Of a DNA stretch of 35,105 nucleotides, positions 23,801-31,800 are shown piece after piece (the stretch's first letter is position 1; each line of letters opens with the position of its first letter). The stretch comes from a virus: positions 1-35,105 of IMG/VR virus record IMGVR_UViG_3300019776_000941; one strand, written 5' to 3'. Under the pieces are notes generated by a model. The model had not been told where the DNA came from. It was given only the letters and a program-made list of their open reading frames with translations, and made no database searches. A program made the translations under genes and the position numbers.

Positions 23801-25783
23801 CCAGACATTTAAATCAAAAGGTTGAGGTGTGAAATTATCCTCAACAATAAAGTCTGTCTGTTGATTGTAATCGGTAAATAAAGATCCAGGGTGACCGAAA
23901 GGTGAAAAATATACCTGTTTACACGTGCATTTTGAAAAATCATTTACAGTAGGATTTAATATTTTTAAATATTCACAATCAGGATAATGTTTTTTTGTTA
24001 CAAAAACACTATTAACATCTGTATTGTTTTCTCCATTCCATATAAAACGGGTGAAAGCGCCCGTAGAAAAAATACAATTAAGTGTTGACTGTTGGGTTCC
24101 AGTAAGGTGTAAGGTGCTGTTAAAATATGGCGGACCGGATAACCATGCACATTCAGTCGCTGTTTCAATGGTATCATTAGTGCTTTTAATTTTGTAAATA
24201 ACATCACTATTTTTAAGGCTACTTCCTGCTACACTATAATCAATATTAATACTTGTAAGGGGTATTGGAGAGCAGATATCGTTATAGTTTTTAAAATATG
24301 CAAAAGATTCGTTATTTTCTATTTTTTTAAAAGGCCAAATTAAAGTTGAATCAGTGTTTGCAGCTATTGAAATACTTGTTTCATTCATACGATAGAGCCA
24401 AGCCTCTCCTATATTTCCTACATAACTTAATCCGTCATAGTTTGGAGGTACTTCTCGAATACGTATTTTATCGGCGTTTTTATAACTTGTAGAAGGATAT
24501 GCACCACTTTCTACAACAGTGGTGTCATTTATTTGTATAGTTTGTACACTTGATAAACTAGTATCTGTATTCCAATACACTCTCTCAATATTGCGTTTTA
24601 TTTCATCATCTAAATAGTTAAAGCGAATATCAGAGTTAAAGCCGTATCCGGTCCAAGATATGTCTTCTGCTGATATACCATAACCAGGGAAAGGGAATTT
24701 AAAAGTTGTTGTTTTATCGGCGTTAAACTTTGCTTGTAATTCAGTGTTTAAAACGTCTATTGTTTTATTATACAACCATGCCCCTTGTAAACTATTTTTA
24801 GTTCTTATGAAGAGGCTATCTCCCGGGGTACCGACTTGTTTAAAAATATCTGAGCTAAGAGCTAAAGGTGTATATCGTGGTAATGTACTAATGTTATTAG
24901 GGTAATTGCCGTATGGCCAATAAAACGAATTTGTGCCTTGTTCTATAGAAATATCATATACATCGGTATCTACACTAACTGTATAAGCTTGAGTTGTAAA
25001 AAAAACATTTCCTGCAGTTTGATTTATTAATTGTTGATGAAGTGCTAATAAATTAGGGTCATTAGTACTAAGAGAAAAAGCTAAAGTTCCTAATTTATAT
25101 AACCAATCAGTAGAACTTAAAGCTAGACCTCGGGATAAAATGAAATTTTGAACCTTAGGATTAGTGAAATCATAATATGCAGAAGCTGGTAGGGTACTTG
25201 AATGATCAGAATAACAGAACGTATCATACAAATCTTCTACAATAACGTGAATATCAGTAGATATGCTTGATAGAGCAGGAATTTTTTGCCAAATTGAGGC
25301 AGGTATAGAAATATTATTTTGAGTATAATTTTCTAATAATAATTCTCGAATTTGTTGTGTGAGACCAAGTTCAGTTCCAACTAAATTATGTCTAATTCTA
25401 GAATTTTTAACTTTATCTCGAAGACGAAAATAATAATAAGAAATTTCTTTTAGTTTGCGTGCAAAATATGGAATTGCTAAAAGAAGTTCTTTTTCATCTT
25501 CAATATTAATTTTATTGTACCAATTTTCAAGTTCTTGAGTAGAAAAGAAAAGCTGTAATTGTTTTAATAAGGATAAGTATTTTAGCTTAATTTGAGTTTT
25601 GCTATCTTGAACAATTGTGCTATATTGTTTATACCATTCAATTAAATATTCAGTATAAAGACGGTACTCCTGGCTAGGTATAAGACCTGTTGTAGAATCA
25701 TACCATTGCTTAAATGTGTAAGGGGTTCTATCTTGAGGATTAACTACAGATGTTTTAGACTGTAATATTCGGTTGTTTTTCAC
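20879..25783 (-). CDS. Giant tail structural protein with helical N-terminus and Ig-like C-terminus (1634 aa)
   Basis: The start is GTG at 25783. Residues 1-190 are helical and charged (EYRLYTEYLIEWYKQY; LAIPYFARKLKEISYYYFRL), a pattern I recall from large virion proteins of marine T4-like phages, where it may anchor to the baseplate. A very long beta-rich region follows. Around residues 620-720 is a segment starting CTCKQVYFSPFGHPGSLF and later CWFKTNNNIGWDPGRW, typical of the same group. The last 88 residues form a putative Ig (He_PIG-like) domain (PPIINHSLLYNLTAGESFSI then NEYGTTYQNLTLNI). It heads the six-gene adhesin set 25783-10742. An AATAAATA box ends exactly 6 bases before the GTG and no ribosome site is visible. 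The virion position is unproven. Confidence 0.72.
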   Translation of the reverse strand: MKNNRILQSKTSVVNPQDRTPYTFKQWYDSTTGLIPSQEYRLYTEYLIEWYKQYSTIVQDSKTQIKLKYLSLLKQLQLFFSTQELENWYNKINIEDEKELLLAIPYFARKLKEISYYYFRLRDKVKNSRIRHNLVGTELGLTQQIRELLLENYTQNNISIPASIWQKIPALSSISTDIHVIVEDLYDTFCYSDHSSTLPASAYYDFTNPKVQNFILSRGLALSSTDWLYKLGTLAFSLSTNDPNLLALHQQLINQTAGNVFFTTQAYTVSVDTDVYDISIEQGTNSFYWPYGNYPNNISTLPRYTPLALSSDIFKQVGTPGDSLFIRTKNSLQGAWLYNKTIDVLNTELQAKFNADKTTTFKFPFPGYGISAEDISWTGYGFNSDIRFNYLDDEIKRNIERVYWNTDTSLSSVQTIQINDTTVVESGAYPSTSYKNADKIRIREVPPNYDGLSYVGNIGEAWLYRMNETSISIAANTDSTLIWPFKKIENNESFAYFKNYNDICSPIPLTSINIDYSVAGSSLKNSDVIYKIKSTNDTIETATECAWLSGPPYFNSTLHLTGTQQSTLNCIFSTGAFTRFIWNGENNTDVNSVFVTKKHYPDCEYLKILNPTVNDFSKCTCKQVYFSPFGHPGSLFTDYNQQTDFIVEDNFTPQPFDLNVWKDNSGTSFPESTAFCWFKTNNNIGWDPGRWNSGSTITNNNFYLKRGKGYVYYRAKSRTRSQFPYYIIRHPYNLNTGIWMKGKKDSKNKKWLSTNEKSDMIIYPGDILIYSRASSINYTLTSETLTPITTGFRLYSVWSNYDLISIPNASRNLIYPDRSFSTVIVSHPFDSYIVTTNIPYYNQYPPPGTYSKILEYVAWKLTTPNNETIYYYNTPSFSFTPTITGIYTTALTAITGVIDGENITDGYYYVNNIPPITATILTTQKINLTSTPIQVPGFTLKVPLKGWDYNTNSFNNNAAHENVGAKPFWATFKTDYSSINTPRVDNNFNLISIPDISDIQLNGGEQIQYTRNYNTDLIWKQPITFLKTVDEKQWSSLQINVSGIPNKELFQTDINSYITQLSTPTPILLQNFVENEPIEIIYNASTSFTWSITTTPIIETTTINSTPPFVFYGASLPWQNILNQTNPSLAIFPTVESLKSYDEIGGFFTPQHLGLTKYINRDYTYTLDITSNALTSIYLNPDKAIDIQGFSKQSEKTPYLFEDNNTWLKEPPISSNIAGTVNKNVFRQYQKFIPYQSTYDSNSKKVLGLITPTSQQTPWTGIKNTEWGDSENFPRSYTEVINLSSWVDFQVLKKNNLFIDNWCTDIYGNQYGLYKNFTNPTYSNQQNVPGEIWIRNNKQRVFPGYIGLSSVFDTFVGTSVHTLLTGNQIYKIDTFFNTLYIETSSVLFLDKINYNYNTNQIFSTPDDARFISLMTPVTTTVLRELNGENTNNYAIAGETWFDPSANIVLFSTVNLDNYNYVPNLFEYNLITGILRKVFPITQRDNFKLSRLNDLQLNEVFKPKLSFNKITKQYTFITPAKANNNNYIIELKLNDLTYDLYSLTTYQPTTEILPPIINHSLLYNLTAGESFSIQVTSTPTNTVYTGINLPDWLNLFNNGVFVGTVPLNAVGSIFVTFTANNEYGTTYQNLTLNIL

Positions 25784-25822
25784 CGTAATTATTTATTACG
25801 GATATATTAAGTAACAATTACT
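25784..25822 (-). promoter_or_regulatory. Late-promoter-like box in a small palindrome before the giant tail gene
   Basis: The 39-base gap carries AATAAATA (25790-25797, minus strand) ending 6 bases before the GTG start. The box is enclosed in CGTAATTATTTATTACG (25784-25800), whose ends CGTAAT and ATTACG are complementary. It could be the promoter for the adhesin set and would yield a leaderless or nearly leaderless message. Confidence 0.5.
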
Positions 25823-26164
25823 TTATCGATAAATGCTCAAATACTGCTTTATTTCTCTTTGAGACAGCTCCATATTGGATGCTAAAAGAGAGATTTTATC
25901 ATCTTCTTCAGTCTTTTCTTCTTTAATCTTCTTTACGTATTGAATAAAAGGTACTTTAGACTTAGGATAGAGTTTAAGAAGTAATTTATAATGATACTCT
26001 TTCTCAATATTACCTAGGCTGTTTACACTTTCATTAATAGCTCCACAAATTTGAGGACTAACAAATCCTAACCACCTATTAATAAGATAAGGAATATAAC
26101 TCTCAAGCGGTAAATTACCTTTCTTATAAGTTGTAATATCTTTTATGTAATCAAATATTGTCAC
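25823..26164 (-). CDS. 62: Sliding-clamp-loader small subunit, T4 gp62-like
   Basis: This 113-residue protein resembles the small subunit of the T4 clamp loader (gp44/gp62 complex), which loads the gp45 sliding clamp. Matching features are TIFDYIKDIT at the start, ESYIPYLINRWLG (21-33), INESVNSLG (43-51), a basic HYKLLLKLYPKSKVPFIQY segment and a C-terminal helix with ELSQREIKQYLSIY. It is shorter than T4 gp62 (187 residues), but many marine relatives are short. The start is GTG, overlapping the stop of DUF366 as GTGA. No gp44 gene lies in the window. Its place in a modification cassette flanked by tail genes is unlike T4. Confidence 0.78.
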   Translation of the reverse strand: MTIFDYIKDITTYKKGNLPLESYIPYLINRWLGFVSPQICGAINESVNSLGNIEKEYHYKLLLKLYPKSKVPFIQYVKKIKEEKTEEDDKISLLASNMELSQREIKQYLSIYR

Positions 26165-26748
26165 ACTACAATCTTAGTCGTTGCAACAAAAACACTTGAT
26201 AAGATTGAATAAAAAATATTTTCAACCTCAGACATAAATTCCAATGCCTTATCTTCAGAAAGGTTGGTTGAAAAAGCAAATTCAGGTGCCTTAGGACCTG
26301 CACTGATATTAATACCTAGATGGATCAAAACAGCTCCGTTCTTTTCAGCTGCAATCGAAACTGAAGCCTTCTTATGCTCATCGCCCCACTTAATCATAAT
26401 ATCATCTCCATCAACATAGCCATCAGTTTGAAGGTATTTTGAACAAAGCAAAGAACCGACTTGAGCATTCAATAAGCGCTGAAATAAAACGCCGCCCCAA
26501 ATATCTTTACCTGGAATCTCTATAATAAAGTTCATAGCCATATCAGAATAGATATAATCTTTGTTAAGAGAGTCTTCCAAATCGATAAGGTTAGCTGTTA
26601 CTTCCATCGGGGCAATAAACGAAACAATATTACCAAAAGGATTAACTTCCTTTTTAAAAAACTTATAGGCAAAGCGGTCATGAATTTGACATCCGCCATA
26701 TAAGTCTTCACCGAATACTTCTTTTAGTTGAGCTCTAGTTATAATCAT
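26161..26748 (-). CDS. DUF366 family protein, linked to 7-deazaguanine metabolism
   Basis: This 195-residue protein fits the DUF366 family in length and motifs: LKEVFGEDLYGGCQIHDRFA (8-27), FKKEVNPFGNIVSF (31-44), LIDLEDSLNKDYIYSDMAMN, a VDGDDIMIKW turn, and SAGPKAPEFAFSTNL near the end. From memory, DUF366 genes tend to accompany preQ0/queuosine genes in bacteria, archaea and phages. The reaction is not something I can state with certainty. Here it lies two genes from an amidotransferase and QueC, which supports a tailoring step in a 7-deazaguanine pathway. Its stop overlaps the gp62 start. Nothing in the sequence suggests membrane or virion location. Confidence 0.78.
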   Translation of the reverse strand: MIITRAQLKEVFGEDLYGGCQIHDRFAYKFFKKEVNPFGNIVSFIAPMEVTANLIDLEDSLNKDYIYSDMAMNFIIEIPGKDIWGGVLFQRLLNAQVGSLLCSKYLQTDGYVDGDDIMIKWGDEHKKASVSIAAEKNGAVLIHLGINISAGPKAPEFAFSTNLSEDKALEFMSEVENIFYSILSSVFVATTKIVV

Positions 26749-26767
26749 AGTGTGTAAAGTATAAAAG

Positions 26768-27493
26768 CTATTCGGGTTTCTTCAAGGCATTTTGCCAATT
26801 TTCTTTAAAAATTTTATTAGATTCTTCCCATTCAGGAGTCATAAATGAGTTGCCCAAGCCATGATGCACAACAAAGATAGGCCAGGTTCCCATCTTAAGC
26901 TTCTTCTCATTTGCAGACAAACAAGAAGCAATATCGTAGTGATGAAACTTATGCCGTTCGTCAAAACACCATCCTGCTTCTAAGGCCTTCTCGACGTTAA
27001 CAGCTATAAATAGACCGTCAAGTACCAAACATCTCTGAGGCCAAGGACCAAACAATGTTGAAAGCTTTCGTGATTGATCTACTAAGATTTGGTTGCCTTG
27101 CTGCTGTGCTAAAGGATGGGTCACCGAACCGGAATGAGTCTCGCGAGGGGAACAGATGTGCCAGAGATTCTTATCTTGGAAGTTAAATTGAGCACCACCA
27201 GCTAGCCCTGTTATGTCCCAAGGTGATTCGTTTAACTTTTCTACAAGATTGAGATCATGAATCTCTAAATCGTCATGAACAAATAATACAATCTTATCTT
27301 TATTCTTTTCGTTTAAAAAGCGATTATAGACTTCAGGTAAACCGGCTGTATTATCTTTAACAATCTCAAAGTCAAACAATGTTTCATCATATCGCTTATC
27401 CCTGAGTGTCTGTAAAGAGCTAGTAAGAGGCCTTTGTTGGAACTCATCCAATGTCTTACATTTAGTTGCGGTTACTAATAATACTTGTTTCAT
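26768..27493 (-). CDS. Glycosyltransferase of the StrF-like GT2 type
   Basis: This 241-residue protein reads like a small GT-A-fold glycosyltransferase of the Glyco_tranf_2_5 (StrF-like) kind. GLPEVYNRFL (51-60) precedes VLFVHDDLEIHD (69-80). His73-Asp74-Asp75 supplies the DxD-like metal/nucleotide-sugar site. LAGG, LWHICSPRETHSGSVTHPL, the GPWPQRCLVLDGLFIAVN block (149-166) and a KFHHYDIASCLSAN segment (182-195) are typical of the phage version of this family. The donor and acceptor are unknown: modified DNA bases, a virion protein or the cell surface are all possible. Its start overlaps the stop of the amidotransferase gene (ATGA), and DUF366 and gp62 follow, so it is part of the same transcript. 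Confidence 0.8.
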   Translation of the reverse strand: MKQVLLVTATKCKTLDEFQQRPLTSSLQTLRDKRYDETLFDFEIVKDNTAGLPEVYNRFLNEKNKDKIVLFVHDDLEIHDLNLVEKLNESPWDITGLAGGAQFNFQDKNLWHICSPRETHSGSVTHPLAQQQGNQILVDQSRKLSTLFGPWPQRCLVLDGLFIAVNVEKALEAGWCFDERHKFHHYDIASCLSANEKKLKMGTWPIFVVHHGLGNSFMTPEWEESNKIFKENWQNALKKPE

Positions 27494-28134
27494 AGAATAA
27501 AATACGGGTTGTCATAATTGAAGGTCTCATACTCTTCAAAACCCATTCCATTAAATTTAAATACAATTCCGTCTTTATCAACTGGCTTTGAGCCCTCAAA
27601 GGCCACAGAACAAAATGAATCTTCGTTCATATGAAGAGAAGAGCCGGCTTTGACTAAAAAGATATCCCCGGTCTGAGAATTATAGATCCAGGAAGTTAAT
27701 AATCCTTTATACTTTTCGTATGTCTGTTTAAAGTTACCATTAGTCCAGCACAAATGATAAGGAATCATAGCAGAGTCAGTATTAAAAGCCATACATGTAG
27801 CATATGAATTTAGTTCGTAAAAGTTTTGAATGATACCATTATGCCCGACAAACCAATGCTTGTAGGAGAAGGGATGTGTAGTCTTAGGGGAGAAGTCTTG
27901 ACTTGTTGTATTAGTGGGAGCTCTTGAATGAAACAAACAATAGATAGGAAATTCTTCAGTCTCTTTTAATTGCTTTTTAAGATAATCTAATTCAAAGACT
28001 TCCTTCTGTTTAAGTAGTATAAAATTATTCTTAGTAACCCCTAAGAACCCAGATGACTGATAACCTCTATCAAGTCCTAATTTATAGAGGTCGTAAGCTT
28101 TGTTAATGTCACAAGCGCCAGATATTGCACACAT
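27490..28134 (-). CDS. Class II glutamine amidotransferase, stand-alone partner of QueC
   Basis: This 214-residue protein is an N-terminal-nucleophile glutamine amidotransferase. Cys2 would be exposed after removal of Met (MCAISGACD). HSRAPT (69-74), FVGHNGI (95-101) with the Asn99-Gly100 oxyanion pair, and FNTDSAM (117-123) are the expected glutaminase motifs. There is no synthase domain, so ammonia must pass to a partner. The gene starts inside the stop codon of queC (TAATG). In several phages and archaea a Gat-QueC fusion inserts nitrogen into a 7-deazaguanine (to make archaeosine or its DNA form). Here the two halves are separate genes, which is the more informative point. The amide acceptor is inferred. 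Confidence 0.85.
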   Translation of the reverse strand: MCAISGACDINKAYDLYKLGLDRGYQSSGFLGVTKNNFILLKQKEVFELDYLKKQLKETEEFPIYCLFHSRAPTNTTSQDFSPKTTHPFSYKHWFVGHNGIIQNFYELNSYATCMAFNTDSAMIPYHLCWTNGNFKQTYEKYKGLLTSWIYNSQTGDIFLVKAGSSLHMNEDSFCSVAFEGSKPVDKDGIVFKFNGMGFEEYETFNYDNPYFIL

Positions 28135-28862
28135 TAAGACATTATAGGCTGACAGCCGTATTTGTTCCAGTCAATATCTACAGCATACTTAACCGGGTCA
28201 ATTAACTTTGCCATAATCCATCCCTGAATACGACTAGAACAGGCCGGACAGGTGCCACAGGCTATCTCTTCTCCATTATAGCAGGTTAAAGTCTTAGAGA
28301 AGTCAGCACCTAATTCAATACCGTACTTAAAGATCTCTTCCTTAGAGAGCTTAATGAGCGGTGCCTGTACTTGAATTCTATGAAGCCTGTTAAGAGCTAA
28401 GCACTGATTAATCCTTTCAAGAAACAGACTAGTGCCATCCCAGTGCCCGGAAGTATCATCCACTAGAGCGGCTCCATACAAAACAGTATCACAGCTTCGG
28501 GATTCAGCATAAGCAGCTGCAATTGAAAGCATTGTCATATTACGATTAGGTACGTGAGACTTGTTCTGGGCCTCCCCGATAACATCTCTCATCTTTGGTA
28601 CATCGATGTCTGGGTTAGTAAGAGCAGAAGAGTCTGCAAGCTTAGCGTAAAAAGTTAGATCAACAACCGTATGCTGTTTAATTTTTTGATCCGGTCCAAC
28701 ACCTAAGTCAGTTGTATAGTTAATAGCCTTATCAATCTCAAGCTTATGACGCTGGTTGTAATTATAGGTTAAACAATAAACCTCTTCGAAGTTCTTAATA
28801 GCATGATGAAGTATTACAGTACTATCAGCACCACCAGAGAAGATAACTACACATTTAGACAT
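28134..28862 (-). CDS. queC: 7-cyano-7-deazaguanine (preQ0) synthase QueC
   Basis: This 242-residue protein matches QueC, which uses ATP and ammonia to convert 7-carboxy-7-deazaguanine to preQ0. It has the PP-loop FSGGADST (8-15), YNYNQRHKLEI (33-43), VPNRNMTMLSIAAAYAE (104-120), and GAALVDDTSGHWDG (130-143). The zinc-site cysteines are Cys194, Cys202, Cys205 and Cys208 in the C...CGTCPAC block. Length and motif order are normal for the family. It starts a five-gene cassette with tight overlaps (queC, amidotransferase, glycosyltransferase, DUF366, gp62). No FolE, QueD, QueE or transglycosylase (DpdA) lies in this window, so the rest of the route must be elsewhere or supplied by the host. Confidence 0.92.
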   Translation of the reverse strand: MSKCVVIFSGGADSTVILHHAIKNFEEVYCLTYNYNQRHKLEIDKAINYTTDLGVGPDQKIKQHTVVDLTFYAKLADSSALTNPDIDVPKMRDVIGEAQNKSHVPNRNMTMLSIAAAYAESRSCDTVLYGAALVDDTSGHWDGTSLFLERINQCLALNRLHRIQVQAPLIKLSKEEIFKYGIELGADFSKTLTCYNGEEIACGTCPACSSRIQGWIMAKLIDPVKYAVDIDWNKYGCQPIMS

Positions 28863-28889
28863 ATGCAGTATTATAGATTATTTTGAAGA

Positions 28890-31800
28890 TTATTCTACTA
28901 CTAAGTTTTTTGTTAAGTAGTAATTAAAATTCTTTTCTATTATGCCGTTATCCCCAAACCACTTTTCATACGTTGATTGTTGAGGGGTTAAAGTAGTAAA
29001 TTCAGAATCCCAATTTATAATATTTTCTATATATTCACCAGAATATTCAGGTTTAAAAGAATAGAATAAATAGTTAGTTAATACAGGAGATATAAAACCA
29101 TCTCCTTCAAAAACAGAAAGAGGGTAAATTAAAGTATTTGAAAGTGGAGGAACTTTAACTAAGTGTAAAGACGTATCGTAGCGGTTACGAAGTATTATAT
29201 AGGTATTAGCGGTAATATAATCTGTAAATGTGTTGAGGGAGTCTCCTAAACTAGCATTTAAAATCGGAGCTTCATTTTTTATACCCCAAAGCTTAGTGTG
29301 TGGTATTGATGTTAAGTCTAGTATTTTTTTAATATCTGCTGGTAAATCTAAACTATAGTCGTTGTAAGAAGTTTTTGTTTGTTCAGCTAAAGATAACAGC
29401 TGATTAATATTACAGGTGTCAACATCAGAGTGATTTAAATTAAAATTAGCTATTTTTTCATAAACCTCTCTGCCCATATCTTGATAAAAATTTTCTTCAG
29501 CGTCCCCTACTATAGCAGGTAAAAGTTGTTGGAAAAGGTTTTTATTATTTTTTAAAATTTCAGGTAAAGCTAAAGAGTAAAAATAATCAGCAGTATTAAA
29601 GCTGTCATTAATTTTTCGCATTTCATTATCATTACGGAAATTAGAAATATTGAAATTAACAGATACTCCTGATATAGGAAAAGTAGATAGATTTAAAATA
29701 TTAGTATATTTTTGGTACCACTGATTGCCTGTCCAATCGCAAAATGCTTGAGCAGATTTATAACCAGAATTATAATCTACTATTGTTGTATAATCTATAC
29801 TATCTGTATAATAACCTATAACAGAGTCAGGTCGTATTTTAAAAGATCTACCAGTTAAACTTGTTAAATTGGTATCGGCTGGTACAGTCCATGCATAGTT
29901 ATTATAAGAATTTATAAACCAAACACGATTATAAACATCTATAGCAAAACCTCCAACTGTTTCATCTATTTGCTCATCTTCGGGTTCTAGAAAACTAGGA
30001 ACATTTAAATTAGTAAAAGTAACATTTGGTGTATTGTTATTTACTTGCCAGAGTTTTAATTCCCCGGTACTAGAAACGATAACACCTATATTTTGTATAC
30101 CATGGGTAAACCATAAATTATTATAACGATCGAGAGCAATATAACTCGGGCGACTAAACCCCTGATAGGCTTGTAGCATGTCCCGAGTAGTGGTGTTATA
30201 AAGCTCAATAGAACCGTAAATAGGGGTTGTATTATATGAATTAGCTACCCACAAATTGTTATTAACATCTATAGCTAAATCTACCGGTACAGAATTTTCT
30301 GGTAACTGTATATTAGTTATAATTGAACCTTCTTTTTCATACTGAACTAAAAAACTGCACAGAGGGTGACTATAGGCTGTCCAGCAATTACTATTTTTAT
30401 CTGTTTGAACAATAGGTGGCTTATTAACAAAATCTCCGTCAAAAATATATTCATAATCGTCGCTTATACCAAAGGAGTTTTTTGGTACAACAGAAAATAA
30501 AAAGTTAAAATTTTTATCAAATTTTAAAACAGATACACTATTAAAAAGAGATACCCAAATACTATAATCTTGATCTAGACTAATGCTTGCTGGGGTTAAT
30601 CTTTCTTCATTAAAATTATAAGGTATAACGCTCGTTAAGCTCAATGTACTTATTAAAGTGCCGGTTGTATTAAATTTATATATACGATCATATTCACTGT
30701 CTGTTGCTATTAAATCATAATTTCTAGGGTCAACAGCCATTCCATAAATACCAGAATAACCAGACATAGAGTAATTAAACATTGAATTTTCTTTAATAAA
30801 GGGTACATTAATTTGTTTAATAAATCCATCAACTAACAACTTATTGTTTTGATAATAAGATATAGATTGACAAGCACTCGGATAAGGTAGTAGTGTTATT
30901 TTGTTTAAAGTGTTTTGTGTAGGATTTGAAACCCAAATATTAGGCTGGGGGGCGAGAGCTCCTGGATAAGGAAAAATTTCAGAAGTATAATCTGAATAAT
31001 CTGTAAATGCAGTTGTAGTTCCTGTAATAGTTGTATTGTTGCCTGTAATATTAGAGGTTATTGTAGTAAATATATAACCGCCTGTTTGATTATTTTGAGT
31101 ATCGGTTTGTTGAAAATATAAAGGGGTATTTTCAATAATTTGATCTGATATATTAAAAGGGGTATTTGTTAAATCGTTAAGAGTTAGATTTAGGGGTTGG
31201 TTGTTACCTAAACTATTTGTTTGTGGGTAAGTAAAAAGTATTTCACTAATAGTTTCATCACCTCCAGGTATTTTATTTGCAAGTTTGCTATGGCAAGTAA
31301 TCATTGTTGGTATTTTTACACCAACCCATTTTTGTGGATGAATTTCATCAATATAGTTACCTGTAATTTTTAGTAAATCAGGGGTTAAATCATTTACAAA
31401 CCAAACAATGCCTGTTGTTGCGCTTTTGTTGTTTGCATAACTTGGGTAGTCATTTATTGCAGATTCATTTTTGTAAATAAATCCTGATGTTTCAAGTGTT
31501 GTGGTAATTAAGACGGGACAATTCTTTGTAGGGTCCCCAGTACTAGTACTATCAACATAATAAAATTCTCCGGAGCCGGAAACACCTACAGTTTTATTAT
31601 TATAAACTATAGGTGTAGTATTTACTATAATAGATGTTACAAAATTTTTATCTTTATCTAGAAAACTCCAAGTTGGTATTAAAAAGTTCCATTTATAATC
31701 TTTAACTTGTTCATACGGTATAGACTTAGAGTTAGCAGCAAAAAGATTTACTTTTAGTGTTGGTACTATTTGAGAAGAAATAACATTAAATTTAAATGTT

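Noticed and set aside
23594-23812. Overlapping frames on both strands within the 1634-residue gene.
   Set aside because: Both are shadows of the long frame, which is continuous through this region.
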